A DNA stretch of 64,000 nucleotides from Paracoccus saliphilus (GTDB lineage: Bacteria; Pseudomonadota; Alphaproteobacteria; Rhodobacterales; Rhodobacteraceae), in NCBI RefSeq assembly GCF_028553805.1, contig NZ_CP067140.1, forward strand, positions 992,001 to 1,056,000, read 5' to 3'. Shown here piece after piece: positions 1 through 9,055 of the stretch (position 1 is its first letter; each line of letters starts with the position of its first letter). Under the pieces are notes generated by a model, which was not told the DNA's origin, did no database searches, and worked only from the letters and a program-made list of their open reading frames with translations. The translations under genes were made by a program, and so were the position numbers.

Positions 1-569
1 CCTGTCCCGATCTCGGGGTGAACTGGCTTACCGTCTATGCCTTTTCGACCGAGAACTGGAAACGTTCGACCGAGGAAGTGCTTGGGCTGATGAAGATCTT
101 CCGCCGCTATATCGAGCGCGAGGCAGAGGGCATGTCCGCCGAGGGCGTGCGGATGCGCTTTATCGGCGGCCGCGAACGGCTTGATCCCAAGCTGCAGGCG
201 CTGATGTCCTCGATCGAGGCGCGCACCGCCGGCAATACGCGGCTGAACCTGACTGTCGCGATCAATTACGGCGGACGGGACGAGTTGACCCGCGCGGCCG
301 GGCGTCTGGCGCAGAAGATCGCGCGAGGCGAGGTGGCGGAACCCGGCGAGGCCGATCTGGCGGGATGCCTGGATACCGCCGGCCATCCCGACCCGGACCT
401 GGTGATCCGCACATCGGGCGAGACGCGGACCTCGAATTTCCTGCCCTGGCAGGCGGCCTATGCCGAATACGAGTTCACCCCGACGATGTGGCCGGATTTC
501 ACGCCGGATCATCTGGGCACCATCCTCGATCGTTTCGGCATGCGCGAGCGTCGTTTCGGGGGCGCATGA
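1..569 (+). CDS. uppS: Isoprenyl transferase / undecaprenyl diphosphate synthase, 5' end outside window
   Basis: This enzyme condenses isopentenyl diphosphate onto farnesyl diphosphate to make the C55 lipid carrier for peptidoglycan and other envelope polymers. It is cytosolic and membrane-associated. The open frame runs in from the left edge (codons from base 3), so the N-terminal catalytic DG motif is missing. What remains carries the cis-prenyltransferase features YAFSTENW, INYGGRDE and, near the C-terminus, DLVIRTSGETRTSNFLPWQ. The stop overlaps the cdsA start by ATGA, as expected for the conserved uppS-cdsA-dxr-rseP-bamA envelope operon. An internal ATG at 18 is only an internal methionine/valine position in this frame and not the real start. 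Confidence 0.95.
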   Translation, partial: CPDLGVNWLTVYAFSTENWKRSTEEVLGLMKIFRRYIEREAEGMSAEGVRMRFIGGRERLDPKLQALMSSIEARTAGNTRLNLTVAINYGGRDELTRAAGRLAQKIARGEVAEPGEADLAGCLDTAGHPDPDLVIRTSGETRTSNFLPWQAAYAEYEFTPTMWPDFTPDHLGTILDRFGMRERRFGGA

Positions 570-1414
570 GGAAAAAGGGGTCGATAGCGCCGAAAACTCC
601 TGTCCCTCCGGGTAAATGGGCCGATCTTTCAAGGCGTATCGCCTCGACATTGGTGCTACTGGCAATCGGGCTGCTTCTGGTGGCCGCCTCGGGCGTCTGG
701 TTGCGATTGGGCATGGCGGTGATCTCGGCCATCACCTTCTGGGAACTGGCGGCGATGACGGGCTGGCGGTATCCGCGTCTCCATGCCGGTTTCGGTCGGT
801 GGCGCCCGATTGCGCTGGCGGTGATTGCCGGTTTGTCGCAATTTGCCGCGCTGATGATCCTGCATCCGCTGGCCTGGCTGCTGCTGGCCGTGCCGATCCT
901 CGCCGGATTGCCCGGCGCATTGGCGCGCGACCGCTGGACTTATGCCATCTTCGGCATCGCGATCCTGCTGGTCGCCTTTGGTCTCGTCGGTTTCCGCGAA
1001 GAGTTCGGTCTGGGCTTCGTGCTGTGGCTGATGGGGATCGTGATCATCTCGGATACGATGGGCTATTTCTGTGGGCGCATCCTGGGCGGACCCAAGTTCT
1101 GGCCCGCGCTCAGCCCCAAGAAAACCTGGTCCGGCACGATTTCCGGCTGGATTGGCGCGCTGATTTTTGGCACGCTCCTGTGGTTGGCGGATTGGGGCGA
1201 TATTGCGCTGATCTGGTGTTCGCCGCTGGTGTGTTTCGCGGGCCAGATGGGCGATATCGCCGAAAGCTGGCTCAAGAGGCGGGCGGGCGTCAAGGACAGC
1301 TCGAACCTGATTCCGGGGCATGGCGGTTTCATGGATCGGTTCGACGCGGTGACAGGGGCGGTGCTTGCGGCAATGTTACTGGGAATTCTGGTCAGTCTAC
1401 CGGCGGTTAACTGA
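566..1414 (+). CDS. cdsA: Phosphatidate cytidylyltransferase (CDP-diglyceride synthase)
   Basis: It converts phosphatidic acid and CTP to CDP-diacylglycerol, the precursor of all phospholipids, in the inner membrane. The 282-residue protein is mostly hydrophobic, with several membrane segments. It carries the family signature at about residues 234-260 (SWLKRR, KDSSNLIPGHGG, DRFD). The start at 566 gives an ATGA overlap with uppS. The frame is open further upstream to 365, but that part lies inside uppS and is not needed. dxr follows three bases after the stop. Confidence 0.95.
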   Translation: MRKKGSIAPKTPVPPGKWADLSRRIASTLVLLAIGLLLVAASGVWLRLGMAVISAITFWELAAMTGWRYPRLHAGFGRWRPIALAVIAGLSQFAALMILHPLAWLLLAVPILAGLPGALARDRWTYAIFGIAILLVAFGLVGFREEFGLGFVLWLMGIVIISDTMGYFCGRILGGPKFWPALSPKKTWSGTISGWIGALIFGTLLWLADWGDIALIWCSPLVCFAGQMGDIAESWLKRRAGVKDSSNLIPGHGGFMDRFDAVTGAVLAAMLLGILVSLPAVN

Positions 1415-1417
1415 GAC

Positions 1418-2575
1418 ATGCGACGCATTTCGATTTTCGGAGCGACCGGATCGGTCGGGGCCAATGGGATCGACCTGATCCGCCGCGCGGGCGGGGCAGA
1501 GGCGTTCCATGTCGTCGCGCTGACCGCCGGACGGAATATCGAGCGGCTCGCCAGGATGGCGCGAGAGTTGCGGGCCGAGGTCGCGGTAACGGCGCATGAG
1601 GAATTGCTGGACGATCTGCGCGCGCGACTGGTGGGGAGCGGTGTCGAAGCCGCCGCCGGACCTGCGGCCCTGAAAGAGGCGGCGGGACGTCCGGCGGATT
1701 GGGTCCTGTCGGCCATCGTTGGCGCAGCGGGATTGGCGCCGGGGCTGACCGCGCTGGCCCAAGGCGGTGTTTTGGCATTGGCGAACAAGGAATCGCTGGT
1801 TTGTGCGGGCCCGTTGATGCGCGCTGCGGCCGAACGAAACGGAACCACGATCCTGCCGGTGGACTCCGAGCATTCCGCGATCTTTCAGGCCCTTGGTTCT
1901 GAAACCCGCGATAGCGTCGAGCATGTGACCATTACCGCTTCGGGCGGGGCGTTTCGCGACTGGCCCCTGGAGCGGCTGGCGGCTGCGACGGTGGCCGAGG
2001 CCTCGACCCATCCCAATTGGGCGATGGGGCAGCGGATCACCATCGATAGCGCCTCGATGTTCAACAAGGCCATGGAAGTCATAGAAACGCATGAGTTTTT
2101 TGGGTTGGAGCCGGAACGGATCAAGGTGCTGATCCATCCGGAATCGATCATTCATGCGATGGTGACCCATGTGGATGGCGGAACGATTGCCCATCTGGGC
2201 GCGCCGGATATGCGCCATGCCATCGGTTATGCGCTCAACTGGCCCGAACGCGCGCCGCTTCCGGTCGCTGCATTGGACCTGGCAAGGACCGGCAGCCTCA
2301 GTTTCCGCGAACCGGACGAGGCCCGCTGGCCCGCCCTGCGCCTTGCGCGCGAGGTCATGGCGGCGGGCGGCATGGCCGGGGCGGTGTTCAACGCGGCCAA
2401 GGAGCAGGCGCTTGACGATTTCATTGCGAACCGGATCGGGTTCGCGCAAATGGCACCCCGGGTCGAGGCGGTGCTTGAGGCGCTGTCGGGGCAGGCGGGC
2501 TTTGCCGATGCGCCCGCCGATCTGGACATGGTCCTGCATTGGGACCGCATCGCCCGGCAGGAGGCCGCAGCATGA
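1418..2575 (+). CDS. dxr: 1-deoxy-D-xylulose 5-phosphate reductoisomerase
   Basis: It catalyses the NADPH-dependent rearrangement and reduction of DXP to 2-C-methyl-erythritol 4-phosphate, the first committed step of non-mevalonate isoprenoid synthesis. This supplies the substrate for UppS in the same operon. The 385-residue protein has the N-terminal dinucleotide-binding GATGSVG (residues 8-14), the ANKES motif, the metal/substrate region VDSEHSA and the later NHPNWAMG-like and EVIETHEFF segments. Length is normal for the family. The ATGA overlap with rseP indicates translational coupling. Confidence 0.96.
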   Translation: MRRISIFGATGSVGANGIDLIRRAGGAEAFHVVALTAGRNIERLARMARELRAEVAVTAHEELLDDLRARLVGSGVEAAAGPAALKEAAGRPADWVLSAIVGAAGLAPGLTALAQGGVLALANKESLVCAGPLMRAAAERNGTTILPVDSEHSAIFQALGSETRDSVEHVTITASGGAFRDWPLERLAAATVAEASTHPNWAMGQRITIDSASMFNKAMEVIETHEFFGLEPERIKVLIHPESIIHAMVTHVDGGTIAHLGAPDMRHAIGYALNWPERAPLPVAALDLARTGSLSFREPDEARWPALRLAREVMAAGGMAGAVFNAAKEQALDDFIANRIGFAQMAPRVEAVLEALSGQAGFADAPADLDMVLHWDRIARQEAAA

Positions 2576-3903
2576 CTGATCTGATCCCGCAATTCGGGGG
2601 AACCTTGTGGACGCTGGCCGCCTTTGTGATCGCGCTGGCCGTGATCGTGACCGTACATGAATACGGCCATTACATCATCGGCCGGCTGTCGGGCATCCGG
2701 GCCGAGGTGTTCTCGGTCGGCTTCGGGCCACGGCTGGTCGCGCGCCGCGACCGGTGGGGAACCGTTTGGCAGATCGCGGCAATTCCCCTGGGCGGCTATG
2801 TCCGTTTCCTGGGCGACGCGAATGCCGCCAGCGCCGGGACCGGGCTGGAGGTCGATCCGGCACTGCAGCGGCAGACATTGACCGGCGCTCCGCTTTGGGC
2901 GCGGTTCTCGACATTGCTGGCCGGGCCGGTCTTCAACTTCATCCTGTCGATCCTGATCTTTGGCGGTTTCGCGCTGGTGCAGGGGTTGCCGACGCAGGAT
3001 GTCAGGTTGGGAGAGATCGCGCCCGCGCCACCGCAGGTCGTGAATGAATTGCAGCCGGGGGACCGGGTGCTCGCGATCGGGGGGCTGCCGGTCGAAAGCT
3101 GGTCCGACATGTCACGCGTGGCGGAGGAACTGCCGGTTGCCGCGCAGCAGGACTGGCGGGTGGAGCGTGACGGAACCGCGATCACCGTGACCGGCCCGGA
3201 CCCGATGCCCGCGAGAATCACCGGCGTCGCCCCGCGCAGTGCCGCGGCGGATGCCGGGCTGATGGCGGGCGATGTGATCCTTGGCATCGATGACCAGCCG
3301 ATTTCCCGTTTTTCCCAGATGCCGGAACTGGTCGCGGCTGCACAGGGGCAGCCCTTGCTGCTGGAAGTCTGGCGGCAGGGCGAGGGCACGGCCAGCTATA
3401 GTCTCGTGCCGAAGGAGCAGGATATTCCGTCCGCGGATGGCGGTTTCGAGAAGCGCTGGCTGATCGGCGTCACCGGCGGCACCAGCTATTTCGAGCCCGC
3501 GACCAGGCGTGCAGGGGTGTTCGAGGCATTGTGGCTGGGCATATCGCAGACTTGGGATATCATCGCCTCCTCGCTTACGGGGTTATGGGCGATGATCACC
3601 GGCCAGATCGGAAGCTGCAACCTGGGCGGCGCGATTTCCATCGCCGAAAGCACTGGCCAGGCTGCCAGCGCGGGGGCGGAGAGTTTCCTGTGGTGGATCG
3701 CGGTCTTGTCGGCGGCGATCGGCTTTTTGAACCTGCTGCCGATCCCGGTTCTGGATGGCGGACACCTGATGTTTTACGCCTTCGAGGCCGTGACAGGGCG
3801 TCCGCCTTCGGACCGGGCGCTCAATCTTTTGACGGCGTTTGGCATGGCCGCCGTGCTGAGCTTGATGATTTTCGGCCTCACAAACGATCTTTTCTGTCCC
3901 TGA
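2572..3903 (+). CDS. rseP: RIP (site-2) metalloprotease RseP
   Basis: This is an inner-membrane zinc protease that cuts anti-sigma factors and signal-peptide remnants inside the membrane. The 443-residue protein has the HEYGH active-site motif in the first membrane helix (residues 29-33), two PDZ-like regions in the middle (GDRVLAIGG and GDVILGID), and the second metal-ligand motif LDGGH at about 394-398. The start at 2572 overlaps the dxr stop (ATGA). An upstream ATG in frame at 2539 lies inside dxr and was not chosen. bamA follows after 103 bases. Confidence 0.95.
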   Translation: MTDLIPQFGGTLWTLAAFVIALAVIVTVHEYGHYIIGRLSGIRAEVFSVGFGPRLVARRDRWGTVWQIAAIPLGGYVRFLGDANAASAGTGLEVDPALQRQTLTGAPLWARFSTLLAGPVFNFILSILIFGGFALVQGLPTQDVRLGEIAPAPPQVVNELQPGDRVLAIGGLPVESWSDMSRVAEELPVAAQQDWRVERDGTAITVTGPDPMPARITGVAPRSAAADAGLMAGDVILGIDDQPISRFSQMPELVAAAQGQPLLLEVWRQGEGTASYSLVPKEQDIPSADGGFEKRWLIGVTGGTSYFEPATRRAGVFEALWLGISQTWDIIASSLTGLWAMITGQIGSCNLGGAISIAESTGQAASAGAESFLWWIAVLSAAIGFLNLLPIPVLDGGHLMFYAFEAVTGRPPSDRALNLLTAFGMAAVLSLMIFGLTNDLFCP

Positions 3904-3917
3904 AACGCGATGTGCTT

Positions 3918-3946
3918 TTGACAGCCTACCCCGGTTAGGGCTAGAG
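3918..3946 (+). promoter_or_regulatory. Candidate sigma-70 promoter for bamA-skp
   Basis: The gap between rseP and bamA contains a perfect -35 hexamer TTGACA (3918-3923), followed at 17 bases by CTAGAG (3941-3946), a weak -10. The spacing is right, but the -10 is poor, so this is a candidate only. It would allow bamA-skp to be expressed separately from the upstream envelope genes. Confidence 0.3.
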
Positions 3947-4006
3947 AAAGGACCAAAAGAAGGCGTCGGCAGGGCGCCGATGCAGGCTGAAAATAGAGGG
4001 GCGGCA

Positions 4007-6310
4007 ATGACACGGAAACTGAGCAAGGGCGCGGTCGCGCTGGTGACGGCTCTGACGATCTCGGTCCCTGCGGGGCTGTTGATGCCGCAACCCGCTGCGG
4101 CTTATGTCTTCAACGATGTGCGGATCGAAGGGACGCAGAGGGTCGATCCGGCCACGGTCCTGTCCTACGCGAATATCGCGCGCGGCCAGGACGTCTCGGC
4201 GGGCGAACTGAACGACGCGCTGCAGCGCCTGCAGAATTCCGGCCTGTTCGAAACGGTCGAAGTCGTGCCTCAGGGCGGGCTTCTGGTCATCAATGTCCGC
4301 GAATATCCGACGATCAACCAGATCAGCTTCGAGGGTAATCGCCGGATCAAGGACGAGCAACTGGCCGAGGTCGTGCAAAGCCAGTCGCGCCGGGTCTATG
4401 AACCGTCGCAAGCCCTGGCCGACGCGTCGAATATCGCGCAGGCCTATGCGACCGAGGGACGGTTGGCGGCACGGGTCGATCCCAAGATCATCCGTCGCAG
4501 CGAAAACCGCATCGACCTGGTGTTCGAGATCCGCGAGGGTGACCTGACCGAGATCGAGCGGATCAGCTTCTCGGGCAACCGGGCCTATTCGGATCGCCGC
4601 TTGCGCCAGGTTCTGGAAACCAAGCAGGCTGGCATTCTGCGCCGGCTCATCCGCCGCGACACTTTCGCACCCGAACGTATTCCACTGGACGAGAACCTGC
4701 TGACCGATTTCTACCGGTCGCGCGGTTATGCAGATTTCAAGGTGCAGGGGATCGCTCCTGAAATCGCCCGCGAGCGCGATGCGTTCTATATCACCTTCAA
4801 TATCCAGGAGGGGCCGCGCTACCGCTTTGCGCGTATTGATACCGTGTCCGAGATTCCGGGCGTCGATGCCTCGGCCTTTGCGGCTCAGAACCGTGTTGGC
4901 AGCGGCGATTACTACAACCCCGCAGTGATCGACAATACCATTCGCCGGATGGAAACGGTCGCGATTCAGCAAGGCCTGAATTTCGTCAATATCGAGCCAA
5001 GGGTGACGCGCAATCCCTCGAACCAGACGCTGGATCTGGTCTTTGCGCTGACTCGTGGCCCGCGCGTCTTCGTCGAGCGGATCGATATCGAGGGCAACAC
5101 CACGACGCGGGACGAGGTGATCCGCCGCCAGTTCACGACGGTGGAGGGCGATCCGTTCAATCCGCGTGAAATCCGCAACGCGGCAGAGCGTATCCGCGCA
5201 TTGGGCTATTTCTCCGATGCGCAGGTCGATAGCCGGCCGGGAACCAGCGAAGAACAGGTCGTCGTCGATGTGAACGTGGAAGAGCAGCCGACCGGTTCAC
5301 TGTCTTTCGGCGCGTCCTATGGCGTCAATTCCGGTGTCGGGCTGAACGCATCGCTGACCGAGTCGAATTTCCTGGGGCGTGGCCAGACCGTCGGCCTGAG
5401 CATCGCAACGGCCAAGGACGACAGGCAGGCCTCGTTCAACTTCGTCGAGCCCTATTTCCTGGGCCGTGATCTGCGCTTCCGGTTCAACACCTGGTATAAT
5501 GAGACCGAAAACCTCAACTCGGATTACGATACCCGTTCGATTGGCATCGCGCCTTCGATCGAATTTCCGGTATCGGCCAATGGACGATTGGAACTGCGCT
5601 ATCGCCTGTCCGAGGACAAGCTGGACAATGTCGATGAGGAAAGAAGCTCTCAAATCCTGATAGATGAACAGGGGGCACGGCTTAGTTCGGGACTCGGTTA
5701 TACCTATAGATGGGACACAAGGATCACCGGTCTCGACCCGCTGACCAGCTATAAGGTCGAGTTCTCGCAGGACTTCGCAGGGGTTGGCGGCGATGTGAAA
5801 AGCGTCACCACGACCGCATTGGCCGGGATCGAGAGCAACGCATGGCGCGAGGAGGTGACCCTGCGGGCCGAGATAGAGGCCGGCGCCGTGCATTCCTATG
5901 GCGATTACGAGACCTGGATTCTCGATCGTTTCCGCGGCGGCAACAAGATTCGCGGTTTCGAGCCCAACGGGATCGGACCGCGTGACCTAACTGCAGACAA
6001 CAAGGACGGTCTGGGCGGCAACTATTTCTGGGCGGCGCGCGCTGAAGCGCAGTTCCCCCTTGGCCTGCCCGAGGAGTACGGAATCACCGGCGGTCTCTTT
6101 GCCGATGTCGGCTCGATCTGGGGGCTCGATAATACCGTGGGCACTGAGGGGCCAGTGGATGACGACATGTATGTGCGTGGCGCCATCGGTGCCTCGATCT
6201 TCTGGACAACTCCGATCGGACCTCTGCGTTTCAACTTTTCCAAGGCGCTGCGCAAGGAAGACTATGACGAGGAACAGAACTTCGACCTGACGATCTCGAC
6301 AAGGTTCTGA
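4007..6310 (+). CDS. bamA: Outer membrane protein assembly factor BamA
   Basis: This is the central component of the BAM complex that folds beta-barrel proteins into the outer membrane. The 767-residue precursor begins with a signal peptide ending in PQPAAA before YVFNDVRIEG. Five POTRA repeats follow in the periplasm (up to about residue 420, recognisable by repeated IEGN or FEGN segments). The rest is a 16-strand barrel carrying RGF-type residues (FRGGNKIRGF) and ending in the outer-membrane signal-like TISTRF with terminal Phe. The start at 4007 is preferred over the in-frame ATG at 3980 because AGAGGGG lies just upstream and the signal peptide then has normal length. skp overlaps the stop (TGATG). 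Confidence 0.95.
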   Translation: MTRKLSKGAVALVTALTISVPAGLLMPQPAAAYVFNDVRIEGTQRVDPATVLSYANIARGQDVSAGELNDALQRLQNSGLFETVEVVPQGGLLVINVREYPTINQISFEGNRRIKDEQLAEVVQSQSRRVYEPSQALADASNIAQAYATEGRLAARVDPKIIRRSENRIDLVFEIREGDLTEIERISFSGNRAYSDRRLRQVLETKQAGILRRLIRRDTFAPERIPLDENLLTDFYRSRGYADFKVQGIAPEIARERDAFYITFNIQEGPRYRFARIDTVSEIPGVDASAFAAQNRVGSGDYYNPAVIDNTIRRMETVAIQQGLNFVNIEPRVTRNPSNQTLDLVFALTRGPRVFVERIDIEGNTTTRDEVIRRQFTTVEGDPFNPREIRNAAERIRALGYFSDAQVDSRPGTSEEQVVVDVNVEEQPTGSLSFGASYGVNSGVGLNASLTESNFLGRGQTVGLSIATAKDDRQASFNFVEPYFLGRDLRFRFNTWYNETENLNSDYDTRSIGIAPSIEFPVSANGRLELRYRLSEDKLDNVDEERSSQILIDEQGARLSSGLGYTYRWDTRITGLDPLTSYKVEFSQDFAGVGGDVKSVTTTALAGIESNAWREEVTLRAEIEAGAVHSYGDYETWILDRFRGGNKIRGFEPNGIGPRDLTADNKDGLGGNYFWAARAEAQFPLGLPEEYGITGGLFADVGSIWGLDNTVGTEGPVDDDMYVRGAIGASIFWTTPIGPLRFNFSKALRKEDYDEEQNFDLTISTRF

Positions 6311-6990
6311 TGCTGCGCTTTCTTCGCATAATTACGGCGATCTGGTTGGCTTGCGCCTGCCTGATCGCCGGATCCGCTGTTCTGGCGCAGGAACTGACGG
6401 ATGACCTTGCGCCCCCTGAGCCGCCGAATACCGAGCAATTGCCTAATCGAACGATCGAGACGGGCAGCGATAGTCAACCCGATATGAACGCACCGGTTCT
6501 GACAGTGGACCGGGAACGGCTCTTCGTTGAATCGGCCTGGGGGCAGCGCGCGATGGAAGAGCTGGAAGAAGAAGGCGGCAAGATCGAGGCTGAAAACGAA
6601 AGGCTTGCGCAGCAATTATCCGATGAAGAAGCAGAGCTGACCCGTAAGCGCGAGACGATGGATCCGGCGGAGTTCCGCAAGCTTGCCGAGGCATTCGATG
6701 TCCGCGCAACCGAGATCCGTCGGGAGCGAGCGCAAGTCGTGCAAGACCTGAACACCCGGAGCGAGGCTGACCGCAACAGCTTCTATCAGGCGGCCTTGCC
6801 GATCATGGGAGAGGTGTTGGAACGGCGCGGTGCGGTCGCCGTATTGGATCGGCGGACAGTATTCGTGTCACTGGACTCGATCGATATCACCGACGAACTC
6901 ATCGCCGAACTGGACAAGCACATAGGCGAAGGACCATTGCCCGCAACTGGTGAGGAGGGGACGCCGGATCAGGATAGCGACAGCAATTAA
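6310..6990 (+). CDS. OmpH/Skp family periplasmic chaperone
   Basis: This Skp-like chaperone delivers unfolded outer-membrane proteins to BamA. The 226-residue precursor has an N-terminal signal peptide (hydrophobic core LACACLIAGSAVLAQ). A low-complexity Pro/Glu-rich linker follows, then an OmpH domain with a long charged coiled coil (about residues 70-155: ESAWGQRAMEELEEEG, LAQQLSDEEAELTRKR) and DRRTVFVSLDSIDIT near the end. It is translationally coupled to bamA through TGATG. Its stop codon overlaps the stop of the convergent nucleoside hydrolase. The fabZ/lpxA genes that often follow in relatives are not here. Confidence 0.9.
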   Translation: MLRFLRIITAIWLACACLIAGSAVLAQELTDDLAPPEPPNTEQLPNRTIETGSDSQPDMNAPVLTVDRERLFVESAWGQRAMEELEEEGGKIEAENERLAQQLSDEEAELTRKRETMDPAEFRKLAEAFDVRATEIRRERAQVVQDLNTRSEADRNSFYQAALPIMGEVLERRGAVAVLDRRTVFVSLDSIDITDELIAELDKHIGEGPLPATGEEGTPDQDSDSN

Positions 6991-7925
6991 GGAAGCTGTG
7001 CGATCCTTTCGCCGAGCAGGGCGAATAGCCCGTCGCGATCCAGGTGCCGGATGAACAGTGCATTCGCGGGACGGTCACTGACGCGCCACCAATCCGCGAC
7101 GGTCATGCCGGTGGTGAATTCTCCCTGCGTTTCGATCTCGACATTGATCTCGCGTCCGTCGAAGAGATCGGGGCGGATGAGCCACGCGATGGTGCAGGGA
7201 TCATGTAGCGGCGCGCCTTCGCTGCCATATTTCTCGCGGTCGTAGCGCTCGAAGAAGTCGGTCCAGCTGGCAACGGCGGGGCCGCACCGATTGGGCAGGG
7301 CGCGCATCGCCTCGACCCAATCGCGCGAGGTCAGCGCCTCATGCGTGGCGTCCAGCGGCAGCACGACCAGGGGCACGCCCGACGCGAAAACTGCCTTTGC
7401 AGCCTCGGGATCGACATAGATGTTGAATTCTGCGGCCGGAGTGATGTTTCCGACCTCGAAATAGGCGCCGCCCATCAGCACGATCTGCTGAACGCGCGAG
7501 ATGATGTCGGGTGCGCGCTCGAAAGCGGTTGCGACATTGGTTAGCGGACCGATCGGCACTAGCGTGACGCTGCCTTCGGGCTGTTGCCGCAATGTCTCGA
7601 CGATGAAATCGACGGCATGGAGGGATTGCAGCGGAATCGAAGGCGTGGGCAGATCGATCCCGTCGAGGCCGGTCTTGCCATGCACATGTTCCGCCGTGAC
7701 CAGCTTGCGCTTGATCGGTGCCTCGCAGCCCGCATGAACGGGCACATCATGCCGTCCCGCCAGTTCAAGGACCTTGCGGGCATTCACCTCGGTCAGCGGT
7801 AACGGCACATTTCCGGCGACGGCGGTGATGCCCAGTATCTCCAGTTCGGGACTGGCCAGCGCAAGCAGGATCGCAACGGCGTCATCCTGCCCGGGATCCG
7901 TGTCGATGATGATTTTCTGCGGCAT
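6987..7925 (-). CDS. Inosine/uridine-preferring nucleoside hydrolase
   Basis: It hydrolyses the N-glycosidic bond of ribonucleosides to give ribose and free base (nucleoside salvage). The 312-residue protein has the diagnostic calcium-binding motif DTDPGQDD at residues 8-15, TNVATAFERAP in the middle, and the NIYVDPEAA segment. Length is normal. The start at 7925 is chosen because GGGGGATA precedes it and the motif sits where the family has it. An in-frame extension to 7976 adds 17 residues unlike the family. It converges on skp with overlapping stops. The exact substrate cannot be told from sequence alone. Confidence 0.9.
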   Translation of the reverse strand: MPQKIIIDTDPGQDDAVAILLALASPELEILGITAVAGNVPLPLTEVNARKVLELAGRHDVPVHAGCEAPIKRKLVTAEHVHGKTGLDGIDLPTPSIPLQSLHAVDFIVETLRQQPEGSVTLVPIGPLTNVATAFERAPDIISRVQQIVLMGGAYFEVGNITPAAEFNIYVDPEAAKAVFASGVPLVVLPLDATHEALTSRDWVEAMRALPNRCGPAVASWTDFFERYDREKYGSEGAPLHDPCTIAWLIRPDLFDGREINVEIETQGEFTTGMTVADWWRVSDRPANALFIRHLDRDGLFALLGERIAQLP

Positions 7926-8080
7926 GATTATCCCCCGGTTCCAATTGGTTGTGCGATGCGCCGCGGACGGGTGCAACCAGAAATCCGTTCCCGGCAGCGG
8001 TGAGTTCGTCGCCAGGATGCCGCGCTTGGGCAGGGTTTGGACGGGTTATAGAAAACGTGATCCCCTAGATCGAAATTTTC

Positions 8081-8089
8081 TGTTATACT
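8081..8089 (+). promoter_or_regulatory. Candidate extended -10 promoter for the DUF2189 gene
   Basis: TGTTATACT (8081-8089) matches the extended -10 form TGn-TATAAT with one mismatch. It lies in an AT-rich patch about 78 bases before the DUF2189 start. No good -35 is visible at 17 bases, which is compatible with extended -10 promoters. Position and base composition support it, but there is no direct evidence. Confidence 0.4.
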
Positions 8090-8166
8090 ATAAGTGCCTA
8101 GGCGCGAGAGGTGCCTGTGCCGCGCAGTCCCGATGCCTAGACGCAGTGCATAAGGGAGACTTCAAC

Positions 8167-9024
8167 ATGGGCCAGACAATCGGAAACCCCGCCTCATGGG
8201 TGGTGCGCAATGTATTTGGTTCAATGTCCCATATCGGCGTCATGATACAAAGTATCGGTGGCGATGAGGAGCGGTCGAAACCCGTCATCCGGACATTGAC
8301 CCTGGGTGATCTGCGCGACGCGCTCGCGCATGGCTATGACGACTTCAAGACCTTCCGTTCTGACGTGATCACGGTTTGCACCCTTTACCCGATCATAGGC
8401 GTATGCCTTGCCTTCATGGCGTTTCAGGGCAGCTTGTTTCACCTTGTCGTTCCGTTGATCTCGGGCTTTGCGTTGCTTGGGCCGGTCGCTTCACTGGGAA
8501 TGTACGAGATGAGCAGGCGGCGCGAAGCGGGCGAAGAGCCCAACTGGCTTGCCATATTCGACGTCATCCGTTCACCTGGTATCGGCGCGATTATCATACT
8601 TGCCGTGATGTGCTTTGCCATCTTCGCGGCCTGGCTGGGGCTTGCCCATGTCATCTACCTGTTGACCATCGGCACATGGCCGCCCGAAAGCATCGGGGCA
8701 TTCCTGGCCGACGTATTCGGTACCGGTGCGGGCTGGACGATGATGATCGTGGGAACCGCTTCGGGCTTTGTCTTTGCCCTTCTCGTGCTGATGACCAGTA
8801 TCGTGTCCTTCCCCTTGCTGCTGGAGCGCAATGTCGGCGTGGTTGCTGCCGTCACGACTTCGGTTCGGGTGGTGGCTGCAAACCCGGTTCCGGCCATGGC
8901 ATGGGGATTGATCGTGGCGGTGTCGCTGGTGATCGGATCATTACCCGCGCTGTTGGGGCTGAGCGTCGTGCTGCCCATTCTGGGGCATGCGACATGGTAC
9001 CTGTATCGCAAGGCGGTGGTCTGA
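8167..9024 (+). CDS. DUF2189 domain-containing integral membrane protein
   Basis: This is a 285-residue protein matching the DUF2189 family of predicted inner-membrane proteins of unknown function. A hydrophilic N-terminus carries IRTLTLGDLRDALAHGYDDF, which is typical of the family. About six hydrophobic segments follow (for example around YPIIGVCLAFMAFQG, GAIIILAVMCFAIFAAW, SLVIGSLPALLGLSVVLP), and the short C-terminal tail is YRKAVV. The start at 8167 is chosen because AAGGGAG precedes it. The frame is open back to 7774, but that part is antisense to the nucleoside hydrolase. It is a monocistronic gene with no neighbour that suggests a role. Confidence 0.85.
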   Translation: MGQTIGNPASWVVRNVFGSMSHIGVMIQSIGGDEERSKPVIRTLTLGDLRDALAHGYDDFKTFRSDVITVCTLYPIIGVCLAFMAFQGSLFHLVVPLISGFALLGPVASLGMYEMSRRREAGEEPNWLAIFDVIRSPGIGAIIILAVMCFAIFAAWLGLAHVIYLLTIGTWPPESIGAFLADVFGTGAGWTMMIVGTASGFVFALLVLMTSIVSFPLLLERNVGVVAAVTTSVRVVAANPVPAMAWGLIVAVSLVIGSLPALLGLSVVLPILGHATWYLYRKAVV

Positions 9025-9055
9025 CGAGCAGGCAGGGACCGACGGGGGCGGGCAT

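Noticed and set aside
1397..2539. Minus-strand open frame of 380 codons over dxr
   Set aside because: Shadow of dxr, which has full family motifs on the plus strand.
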